Source: Phoronis australis (Eukaryota > Phoronida > Phoronidae). From it: a stretch of 64,000 bases of DNA. Shown here in pieces: positions 34,301-46,300 of this stretch. Every line of letters starts with the position of its first letter. The stretch's first letter is position 1. The stretch covers positions 234,494 to 298,493 of the forward strand of contig NMRA01000533.1 of NCBI GenBank assembly GCA_002633005.1. Reading direction: 5' to 3'. The position numbers and the translations under genes were made by a program. The notes under the pieces are model-generated. The model had not been told where the DNA came from. It did not search any database and saw only the letters and a list, made by a program, of their open reading frames with translations.

Positions 34301-37300
34301 ACTAGTACTCTGCGCTTACACGCGCAGAGTAATCATCTAGTGTCAGCAACGGGCGTCTTTGCCTTCAGACAGTTCCCAGAATTCAAGTTCCCCTGAAGCG
34401 GTCTTCTGGTGAAATATAACTTACGATTTAGACCATCTGTTATTTTGAAAGTAAGTCCCAAAGTGTTTCCTACTTTCAGATAAAATTTGAGTCCAATACA
34501 GGAAGAAAATTTACTAAAATTAGCGATGGTGTTCAGACAGCAACATAGGTGAAACGAAACGGTCCATAAAAATGCTTATGTCACAACATCGTCGTCCTAG
34601 TTACGCGGGGAAACTTATGATTTGGCTATTTTTAGCCACCTGTGTGCCACTGGACATGATTTCAATACTGATGATGTCACTATCCTAGACTGTGAGGAAG
34701 ATTGGTTAAAAAGGCGTGTAAAGGAAGCTCTCCATGAGCGCATCGAGAGTCCCACTTTAAACAAACGAGGTGGTTTAAGATTCGATTTGTCACACGCATG
34801 GGATGGTATTCTGACGTCAATGGCGCCCGTTTGGTCAAAACGCCACCTATTGGTCAGAATAACGATAACGTCACAAGCCAAGCTGAAGTCCGTGAGATAC
34901 GGACGCAACGTCGCTAATTTTTGTAAGTTTTATTCTAGTATTTGGACACAAATTTTATATGTTTTCTGAACTGGATGTCTCAAAATTTTCATATTTCCTA
35001 CTTTCATTGGAAATTATTTGTGCACTTTGCTGAACATGCAGTTCCGTATAATATGGTTTGACCAGGCGGATTCACGAAGAAGTCTGTTCTTTTCACGAGT
35101 CCAGAAATCGCTCCTTAGTCTGATACTGCGCTAAGGTGTAGAATTTTAATGAGAGGGCAAATAGGACGTCTGATCAGAAGGAACGCCTGAACTTCAAACG
35201 AGTGTTCACAAATGCTGTCTTACAAGTGATTATCGCGTCGTTGATATGCAAAATGATAATATTTCATGGTTAATCATGTGCAATACCAAGGGCCAACAGA
35301 GCCTGACACAAATCATATCATTATGGAGTTCTCAGCGCAGCGTAAGAAAGCAGCTGTGTCATCTCATTTGAGAGAAGAAGAAAAGAAGAGAGATCAGACG
35401 TCTGACCAGCGTTCACATCTGACTTTTTCAAACATTGGATCCGACATCTGATCTGCCTTAAGGGTAATCTTTCTACTCAAAATCGAACTTGGCAGGTTCT
35501 ATTCTACTTTTGAACTAAAACAACCTTTTTCCGTCTCGAAATGGTATACCAAACCGCTTTGCGTTTTTCAGCTTATAATCAAAATAGTTGAATTTGATGG
35601 TTCCATCCACGGGCTTCTGTCTGATGCGGATTTGTTGACATTATTTTGGATACAACTGGGATCACTAGATTAATCCTGGTGTGGCTGGAGAATATCATTT
35701 CAAGTGTGCAGGCAAGTTGTTCTACATTGCCTCTCTACTGCTAAGTCGGTTTTCGAATCGAAAGCAGACAATCTTTAAGTTGACATAGGACCAGACGATT
35801 GCGAAAGATATCAATGAAATATGTTTTCTCAACAGTTTACACTCAGATGGTAGTGTTAGATATTGGACACTGAAACCAAATGTCTAATCGTAAGCCCATC
35901 CCGTCCTAGGTTAGACCGAATATTAATTTTGGCGGTCTTTCAAACGAAATTTCATGACATAAGACTAAGATATTTTGGAAAAACCATGAAACGAGCTTCT
36001 GGTTACGCTTCCATGAAGCATTAGTGATATCACTTCATGCTTAATTGCCCACAGGCGTCCCATTTGAAAAACGACAACAGTTATGCTGATGAAATCGCAC
36101 GAGTTATTCGTTATTAGTGATCATTGAAGCCCATTTTCCGTTATAAAGCTGATTGAAATCAAAATTCAGTTTCTTGGCAGAAGGCGGGTTTATAGGAAAT
36201 TACCTCAACAATTACGTATTTACAATTGCTGCATAAATGAAACCCAGCAAAATGCTTCTACACTCTGCAGGATAAACCACTGCTCGAAATAGGAGTAAAC
36301 GAAACTTCAACATTTTATCAAGTCATCGCGAGGGTGTTCCATTGAAACTGGAACCCAGGTGTAAAATAGATATCCCAGAGTCGAAACAAACTACCGCACC
36401 CTCCAAACACTGAGCTGACCAGCCCGAAAAATACGAACCCCGACCTTTAAAACAGGAACCCCGGGGATCAGACAGGACACCCGGGAGCGAAACACCACTC
36501 CTGCATTTTCTATCAAAGATACCTAAAGGAATTAATCAACAATGGTCCTCGAAAGTCAAAATAATATTTTTGTTTCTTATTTTTAAAAAAAATGGACAAA
36601 CTATTAAATAATTTGAAATTAACTAAATATTCACTGAGATAACAATGTATTGTGAGTATAGATTGTTTTGAAATTCGCCCACAGATAAGTTGCATGAGTT
36701 TTACCGATAACACTCAAATAACAAAGACAATCCAAATTATGTTTTATTATTGAGAATTTTTACAAAAAAATGAAGAAAACAACCGGAAAGTACTTGAAGA
36801 TGCTTTAACTCAAAGTTTGAGGCTACTAACATCGTCTCAGAAAATTTGAAAAATTGTCGGGTTTCTGGTCCGATCCCCGGGTTCCTGTTTTAAAGGTCGG
36901 GGTTCGTGCTTTTCGGGCTGGTAAGCTGTTTCGAAGGTGCGGAAGTCTGTTTTCGACTCCCGGATATCTGTTTTACACTGGGGTTCTAATTTCGATGGAA
37001 CACCTTGCATTAGTGACGCACGACACTGTACACTTTCGTATAGCGACTGTGCCGGTTAGTGCTCAAGTCGCTTTACTCTTCACTTGCCCTTCATCCAGAT
37101 GGGGTGCTGTGTGCTGCACCGATAAACAGGAACACATTGATTCGGCATGTTCAAGGAGGTCTTCAAGTCTTTTGATGCAAACACGTGCCATCCTGGGAAC
37201 AAAATTTATTAGAAATTCAAATAAATGTGATTTTAAAGAAACAACGTTGCTGTCCCTCGTTCCTTATAACCTAAAATGGCCCTCGATATCGGCTCACATT

Positions 37301-40300
37301 TGTATGTTATTTTATGTTATTTCACGACCATCGGTACTTTTGTCTTCTGATTGGCTGAACGCGGTACGACAACATCGGATACTGCGTACCAACGTTGTGA
37401 GGAACACCACTTTTCATTCATGCCGCCCGGAGGTCAGATGCTGCAATTCACAATCTGACCTATCAGACGCTGCGAAGACCACAACCTATCGGCCTTTAGC
37501 ACCGGGCAATAATTGCTTTCTTCGAGCCCTAGCATATGACATGGTACCATCCTCGTGATTGTTCCAAATCTGTGTATTGTCAAGTCTTGCAGGAATCTCT
37601 TTTTACAATTAAAGTCTCAGAACAAAAACTGATTAGATAACTTCTCCCATGGCCGGTTTAAATCTGGGGTACGATTGGTTTTGAAATGATACACATTCTT
37701 GAGAAAATGAATTAGGTGTCTTGGCTCTGAGATAACCAACCCCGCTTGCCCATCAACGGCCTTCCTTGTCTATCAATGACCTTGAGCTTCCCTGTCCATC
37801 AGTGCCCTTGAGCTTCCCTGTCCATCAATGACCTTGCGCTTTGTTGAACAACAAGAAGTATCGTTAAGCATTAAACCGAGGATCACTTCAAGGTCTGTTT
37901 TGACATAATTTGTCGCACTTGACACATATTGTCGCTCGGGCAACAATACGTGTCGGGTGCGACAATAAATGTTCACGACAATCCCACATCAAGAACAAGG
38001 AATGGAATACACTACCTCTATTCGAAGTACACTTTGAAACCTCAGAAACAAATTGAGGACTGGTAATTTCACAGAACAGGCTGGATAAGGTGTTCTTAAC
38101 TGAGGTGTAATACTCAAAATGGTTCACCGTAAGCAGTCAGGAGTCTTCCTAAATGCGGGTTTTGTCTTACCACTGGTCCACCATTGATCTTTGTCACACA
38201 GCAAGCCGTCAACGCGACTTGTCTCGAATGCTACAAACCCTGGAGTCACGTAGCTGCCTCTCGCCCCCTTGTGGATCTGGTATGGCACGGTAATTAATGG
38301 ACTTCCTCTGAGAGTGCACTGGTCACCCGGTAGGCCTGAGAATACAACACCAGCGTTCTAGAACAGAGTTGCGTTCAGTAGACGCAGATCAGTTGCAAGA
38401 GCGGTCTTAGCTATAGAACGAAAACAGTTAAATAATTCTATCTCATGATTCAACATTCCAACCTCGTAAGTTAATCAATTCAGTGGCCGCAGTTTTCCTT
38501 ATGCAGCTGGTAAGGTACCGCGCATACGTCTTTCACTCTCGTGATTTTGCGTTTATTTTGCGTGATTTTGCTTTTTCGAGAGTTTTTCTTTTTCTTCGAA
38601 AATAGTTGCGGGAGCTTTTTTTTCCAGTTGGAAAGATATAAAGACACTCATTTCCTTCAAAGGGGCCCATCTACTCTCGAAAGATGCAAAAAGTAACGTA
38701 ACTTTACCACGATTAACAGTAATTTGGAGAAAATCTCCCGGCCCTTGATTAGGATTTGCAATCGTCTACTATCATTGCTACTATGTACTCTATGTTCAGA
38801 GTGGTTCTAGCTCAGGTGTGTTTCAGGCTAACATTACATTGACGTCAGCTGTTACGGGCTAGCATTACATTGACGCCAGGTGTTACGGGCTAGCATTACA
38901 TTGACGCCAGTTGTTACGGGCTAGCATTACATTGACGTCAGGTGTTACGGGCTAGCATTACATTGACGTCAGGTGTTACGGGCTAGCATTACATTGACGC
39001 CAGGTGTTACGGGCTAGCATTACATTGACGCCAGGTGTTACGGGCTAGCATTACATTGACGCCAGGTGTTACGAGCTAGCATCACATTGACCCCAGGTAC
39101 TGTTACGGGCTTTCAAACTTGAGTCCGTAGCTAATGTCTGTTTTTTTATACTTCAGACGTTTACTAAAATCACGATTTTAGATACCGGTCTCCGAATTGC
39201 AATTTAAAGTCTTGACTGAGACTTCCCCAATAGCGGAGTTGCAACGCCGCCATATTGGAAATGGGTCAGAATGTTGCATTGTGGTTAAGCCGGTAAACAA
39301 GTACGTCGGCAAGCGTGGGGGCGAACCGCCCACAGGGATATTATACGTGTTGTGTGCCTGGCATGCTATAATACCAGTTAACGAAATAAAAAATTTAGTT
39401 ACTACCTGTTTCCCAAGGATCAAGAACTGCGTTAAACATGGGTCAGAGACATCGGTAGAGCTGGTAGCAAAGGCCGACTTCGTGAATTCTTTCCGACTTC
39501 GTAGTATAAAGTGTGCAGCGCTCATTTTGAGGGCGGCAAGAAAACGTATCCTAGAAACTGCCCAACAATATCTCCCTTCAAAGAAACAGTAACAAATACT
39601 CCACGGCGGTTGGTAGTGAAAAAAAAATTGTTTTCGCTTGACCAGAACCAAGCCAACATGAGCAATTTTGAGGATAATGCCTCTGCACAATCACCTGTTC
39701 TGGGTCGACTCACTTAACGTATGCNNNNNNNNNNNNNNNNNNNNNNNNNNNNNNNNNNNNNNNNNNNNNNNNNNNNNNNNNNNNNNNNNNNNNNNNNNNN
39801 NNNNNNNNNNNNNNNNNNNNNNNNNNNNNNNNNNNNNNNNNNNNNNNNNNNNNNNNNNNNNNNNNNNNNNNNNNNNNNNNNNNNNNNNNNNNNNNNNNNN
39901 NNNNNNNNNNNNNNNNNNNNNNNNNNNNNNNNNNNNNNNNNNNNNNNNNNNNNNNNNNNNNNNNNNNNNNNNNNNNNNNNNNNNNNNNNNNNNNNNNNNN
40001 NNNNNNNNNNNNNNNNNNNNNNNNNNNNNNNNNNNNNNNNNNNNNNNNNNNNNNNNNNNNNNNNNNNNNNNNNNNNNNNNNNNNNNNNNNNNNNNNNNNN
40101 NNNNNNNNNNNNNNNNGCTGTCGGATCTTTCAATTGATAAATTGGAGACGTTACAACTGTAGGTAAGGGCATTTTTCGCATGTAGTTCATGGGCTGGGCG
40201 CTTACTTTAGCAAAGTCTGAAAACGCGTTGGGGCACTTGTTGAGCCATGGGCGCTAATTAGGGCGAATACCGGCAGAATTACATACAGCAGCGTAGTTTA

Positions 40301-43300
40301 ATGCACACAAATTACACGTTGTGCAAACCAGTCGGTCATCCCGTTTACCATCAACAATCCCAGTAGCCTTTGCGCACCCTAATTTCCGGACATGCGCAAT
40401 CGTTAAATCGATTCGGTTGCAACTCCGCTATTAACCAACATAGGTTTGCGTACAGGGTTATTGGGGACTTAATGCTTTAGTCGTGAAAATCACCTTTCAT
40501 TGACCTTGTAATTCTCCCATGGGCGTTCTCACGAACAACGTTTTATATCTTGACTACAAATATTTCCACATAAACAATACATATACAATCCCACACACTG
40601 TATACTTTTTTACGATCACCTTCATCTCGGTTTCTCATGAACCACAGACATATCCTTGCCAAATGCAACTGTAAGTCACGGGAATAGTTAGCGAGAAAAG
40701 AATTGTCGTGCCTAAGAAGTGAAATGAATTGAGTTCATGAGATAAAGAGCTTGGGGTGTAGACCAGTTATCATGTTTTATGAACTTCAACAATTCGGGTG
40801 CTGTGTTTAGAAAGAATGTAGACAGCAGTAGCCATACGTAATGCGCCTGACCTAAATATTGGGACGCTAGATTTTCAATGACACACGACGAAGACGTTGA
40901 TCTTACCAAAACAGTACGCTGCCGGGCACGTGGGTACGGCTTCCAAGAAGTACACGACGGTACTGTAGCCACAGTTCTTGACCCGTATGTCGATTGTGTC
41001 GCTGCAACACGACGTTAGGGGCACACAGGCCTTTCGCTTCACCACGCCATCACTCGTGGAAGGAATGTTCCCTAACGGTCAAACACACTTGGTGTTTAAA
41101 CTAAATCTCTTCTGACTGGATGCATTTACTTTATGAAAAATTACGTCAAAGACAATTTCATTATCAGTTTGATACTTAACAGAGACTGAATACCTTTTAT
41201 GGGCGCTAAACATTAACAAATTCTGAACAATCATATTTTGCGCACAGGCAATTTGGGGTCTACTTGAACGACAAGATCGGAAATGGAAAGGACTGCGGAA
41301 CAGTGTCGGATCTAATTAGTCGTACTGGGGATCCAACCATGATTTTTTTGAAAGAAATTGTCCGAGAAAATCCTAAAAACAACTTGCTGACGACATTTGG
41401 TAGTATCCATAGGGATTGGACCCCTGATAAACTAAATCCGCCGTAAAAGCAGAGCATCATTTTACTGTGAACGCATTGCAACATGCGTGTCCAGTTGATC
41501 AGTGAAAATTTTTCCAAACTAATTTGTGAAAAAGATACCAAACCCACTTTTGGCCTATTGACAGTTCTATGAAACGAAATAATGCCCTGTAACCCTCGAC
41601 AGCCGCCGTAAGTTTGGAGCAAAATTTGAAAACCCCTTTCAAAGTCTGCTAAACGGGCAAGCGTGACCAACGCTTTAGGCGAGTTACACGGTAACTGTGA
41701 AGAAAGACCACACACCAAGAACCATAATATTCAACATGTGACACAGGGAGCATGATTTTTAGTTTAACCATGCATTTATCACTCAAGTGGGACACCAATG
41801 GCGCATTAACAGATGACAGAACGAGGGTTAGTTAAAATCACCAAAAATGGGTTTAGTACCTTTTTACTAGAGACACAGATTCATACTGCCTGACCTTGCA
41901 TCCAGATTGGGTATTTGGTACCACATCTGTACTTTCCCACACATGACGTCGGCATGGTGAGCGCTCTTGCCGCATTCGACGGCGCCTCAAACACGTACCA
42001 ACCTGTTCGCAAAGCAAATTCAGAATCCTACATTCTGTCATATTAGCTGTGCAAACGTTAAATGAACTCTTTTGAGTACTAGGAGTAAATAAGCGTAAAA
42101 AACTCTTTTTGTATGACGGTACGAACAAAATGTGAGCGCGTCCCGCTCCAATTTGTCTCCCTCAGGTTGCCATCAATTTTCACCTTCCGGTCGCCACCTC
42201 TCCTCCGGTCATACACCATCGTGAATGGATTTTGGAAGGCTACGCTTAAAACTCACCTGGCTGAAAAGCCGAGCTCTTGCCGTCGCATAGCAAAGCGTCT
42301 TCCGGCATGTTCACGATGGTGTTGATATACGTTGCCCGGTCGTTTTCTAGCGTATACACCATAGTCTTTATGGTCTCTTCCAACCCGCATTGACTTCCCA
42401 TCTCGCCTGAAGTATATGACTGTTAGTCACGGTTAACATTTTATACATAGTCATTTTTACAAACACATAAAACACTTGCGGTAGGCTAATACCACTGACT
42501 ATGACAATGCTATTCATGATAACAACAAATAACAAGTTATAATTGCACGTGAAACAACGACACCGACTTTTGTAGTAAAGTTAAACAGCAATAAAATCCA
42601 GTTATGAGAATAGCAATCAAAACCCGCTTTAAGGGGATTCTACACAAGTTTAATTTGTACTTTTATATCTTCACATTTTGTGTTTTGGTCTTTGCCTACT
42701 ACGCTTTTTCAGCAAACTGTGTCGAAACCCCCTTAACAAACTTTTGATCTCAACTTGATCTTTTCTCGGACAGTTAGTGTAAGTTTTGATCCTGCAAAAA
42801 TGGCAGTTCTATGTAATTCCTCGAGACCATGCTGGGCGCATCAAATGACACGTGACAAGTTCTGCAGAGCCTGGTCTCGGGAAATAACGACTGTCAGTTC
42901 TTTACAGGTCCAAAACTTAACACAAATTGAATCAAATCAAGTGATTCGTCAATAAAAAAACACATGTGTCTCAACACAAGAATTACGCACATTATGAGCT
43001 CAGGATGTCCACGTGCATCATTCCGTCCAAATAGATTTTAGAATAAAAAGTTCGTTTTCTATATTGACGGGAAGGGGCTCGATTTTACGACATATGTCTA
43101 CATTACAAACTGGAAGGTTCATTTGAACCATATAATCATTCAGCAGCCTAGTAGGCTATATAGGCAGGTACGACATGCTAAACTATTTTTACCAAAGCAG
43201 TACGCTGCTGGGCATGCGTAGTTCCCAGACAGGAAGTAGGCTACTATGCCGTCTCCACAGTTCCTGACCTTCATCGATTGTCTCTGGAGGCAGCAACTGT

Positions 43301-46300
43301 CGCCAACAGTGACGCAAGCAGCGGCGTCTACTGTCACTCTCTCTTCATTCGGTATCCGACCTGCGGCAGAACAATGTCGAAAGGTCTAATGCTTGTTCGT
43401 GGCTTTTGCTGTATTATTGTACGACTACTGATACTTCTGACCCCTGATTGGCTGGAACGTGGAACGATAACTTCCGTTATTGACCGACCTCGCTGCGGCC
43501 ACTTTTCTTACATGCCACCCATCAGATGCCGCTATTTGCGATCTGACCAATCAGACTCTAAAGAAACCACTGACACATCCAGCTTCAATTATGTGGCACT
43601 CACTTGTTGAGTTGGCTTAGAATTTGGACTACTGTACTGCATATGAAGGCTGCGAATGACTTTTGCTTGACTTTTTAGTCTGATCTGATTGAAAGCCTGT
43701 TACATGCTCAGTCCTTGACCCACTCTTTGCTCTGTGGTGACTTTCGAAAGTTTCATTGTGTTCGTGAAAGTGGCAGTTGAAATTAGGCAGGATTTGAAGG
43801 TACTGTCCAGTTACGTTGGAGTTGTAAAAAGTATAGTTTGTGGACATCTATCTTTCATCTGATTTTGCAATCTGGAGAGTTTTGGTAGTATGAATGCACT
43901 GTATCTCAGCTCATAGTAATCGTATGGGAATGGCCTAGTACATACAATGCTTTCTCGCGCTTTCAGTTACTGTGCAATGTATGTCACCTAATAAGCATTT
44001 TTAAAAAATCGCATGCAATTGGCGGCTTTGAAGTGAAAGCTGACGATTTGGTATATTTTTGCTCGTTTTTAATGATACCGTTTCCTGTACATTCACCAAT
44101 TTAGAACACAGGGGGAGTTTTGTTAGACGGCGAAAGATATTATTAAAACATAAGCATTTCGTAACTTTCAATCATGTTTGTGTTTGCTTGACTTACTATT
44201 ATTGTTTTGTTCTGTTAAAAGGCGGACGAGGTTTACTGGGAAACCTTATTACTTGTGGCAGAAGTTGAGTGAGTACCCAGAATGCATGTTTCAGCTGTAA
44301 CTAACTACGGCAGCCATTTTGTGTGGTGGTGCACCACCGAAAATAAAAATTAAACTAAAAACTCATATTGATTTCAGTTAAGTTTGGAAATATTTGGAGT
44401 TGTATGAAAGGGCTTACGTTTCAAGTGAACTAACTTGCTTTAAAGTTCGTTTTATGAAACTTTTGACTAAAACAAAGCAGAAAGAACAGCCTTATGATAG
44501 CCGGCTCCACTCGTGGTAGTCTGAAAGATGGAAATTTCACTTTGTAATCAGTCTTGTTGGACTTTGTGCAAGTTGTTTAAGTCTTTGGGTCGGTATACTG
44601 TTCATATCATTAGTTCAGTGAAAACGTTCTTTCTTCCCTGCGAGAACTATTTTGGATCATGCTTAAAGAAAATATGAAAAAGGTAAACGTATGTATTGAG
44701 GTAAAACATCTGAAATATAATTTGCTTAATCGCAGACCAAAGTCCCTCACCGATTACATTTATTTTCTTGAGCGTGCAGCCCATATTCAATGTACAAACA
44801 CGGAACTTTCCACACTTTTGTACCTTTCATCCAAACAGGGTTTCGTGTTCCGCAGTGATACTCAGGCAAGCAAGACGTCGGCATGGTAAGTGATTGGGCC
44901 GAGTCACTGAAGGCTTGGAAAATGTACCACGCTACAAAAATCAAAGAGCGAGTAACTATCTGTATCCAGACCAGTTAGATATGACACAAGTCGACGTGAA
45001 GGTGATAATTAAGATGAATGGCAAAAGCGTATGAGGCGAGTGAAAAGGACTGTTGTGACGTAGGACGATAAATTCCCCAGACAGAGAAGTCCGGGAACTT
45101 ATTTCATAAAAAATGACCTTTCATAGTCAGAAATTTAGTCTTGCGCTCTGTATATTTGTTTCAGAAAATAATAATTCAAAAACGTAATGCAAATCTGAGA
45201 ATGACGACTACTTTGTTGGTCGTTGACGGGGGTAACAACAGCAAGGTTTAGATTTGTGGTCGATGGTTGTTGACTTCAAGGTGTCAACGCAGCAAGACAA
45301 CGTCAGAACTGGGTGACGTTCCGCACACGTGAGAACCTCATTAAAATGCAAGAATTTACGAAGTGCCGACATTTATTGCGAGCACACTACCTTTGATTCT
45401 TCCTGTTCACCTACCTTCATCCCAGTTTTGTCCTCGTTCGTCGCAACGTATCTCTTTGCTTTTATCTGTCCTCATATAAGCAGCACGGTTCGACTCACTC
45501 TCTGTGTACGGGACAAATACAAGCGCACCGTGGTTCGGCTCAAGCTCGCACAAATCATAAGGAATACCTAACGGAACAACGAGAATGCGACAATCGAATT
45601 AGTGATGGTTTTGCTAGAAGCAAATGGTCAAAAATCCGTTTCACTGAAACTGTTTGACGGCGTTTTAGTGAAAGTTTAGTGTGTTGGTCTGAATGTCGTT
45701 TCAACACGGCAACTTTGCAATCTTTCCGGCTAGCCCACAAGACAATCCTATTCATTACACCACATTACAACCGGCATGCCGTGGCTACAGGCAGTCAATA
45801 GTTATAGACGGCTTGTCAGAGCAAAATAATTAATATGCATAAGAGCACATGTACACACATTGGTGTTAAATGAATGTTACTGACGGACGAAAAACACGTT
45901 TTTGAACTTCCTGAAGTTATTAGCTTTGATCAAGGGCCCTTTTCACGAAACTGACTTTAGCTCATTTTCGACTTGGGTCTAAGATTTGTCTCAACCACCA
46001 AACTTTGAAACTTCCACTCGCGGTAAGTTAGTCAAATTAAGACAAAACTTAAGTCAAAAACTTAAGTCAAACTTCTTGAAACGGCCTTGATACAAATTTA
46101 AGTTTTATATTAAATTTGACATGAATTTAAGATTTGTCTGGGCTAAGTCAGTATTCTTGGAAAGGGCACCATAGCTATAAAACAACAACGTCCGCTGTGT
46201 TTTTGTTATTGTATTTCAAGTCGCCAAGTCGCTCTATTTTGTTATGAAAATACGCATAAAATACTCTACCTCGTAGCGCCTGCGATTTGGCTCAGTAGTG

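Larger units (their letters stand above)
33110..34340 (+). mobile_element. Non-autonomous Helitron/Helentron-like element
   Basis: The 3' end shows a 10-bp hairpin (stem TACTCTGCGC at 34306-34315 paired with 34322-34331, 6-base loop), then five bases and CTAG followed by T at 34341, the classic CTRR|T end. ACTCTGCGCGTG at 33110-33121 is the exact inverse of CACGCGCAGAGT at 34319-34330, the subterminal inverted repeat described for Helentron-related elements. The body is a tandem repeat with a period of 433 bp. An (AATAAG)n run lies before the hairpin. No Rep/helicase gene is present. The exact 5' end is uncertain. Confidence 0.6.

Noticed and set aside
34615..34969. Paired plus/minus ORFs of about 100 codons as a gene
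   Set aside because: No motif or splice context; they lie in the intron between the second and third exons of module 3.
36854..37558. 234-codon plus-strand ORF
   Set aside because: It runs through one foldback arm and antisense to a D8C exon, with no features of its own.
38824..39110. CRISPR-like array
   Set aside because: The units are head-to-tail without unique spacers, and the genome is eukaryotic. It is a minisatellite.
39668..40190. Long ORFs across the gap
   Set aside because: They consist of Ns and have no meaning.
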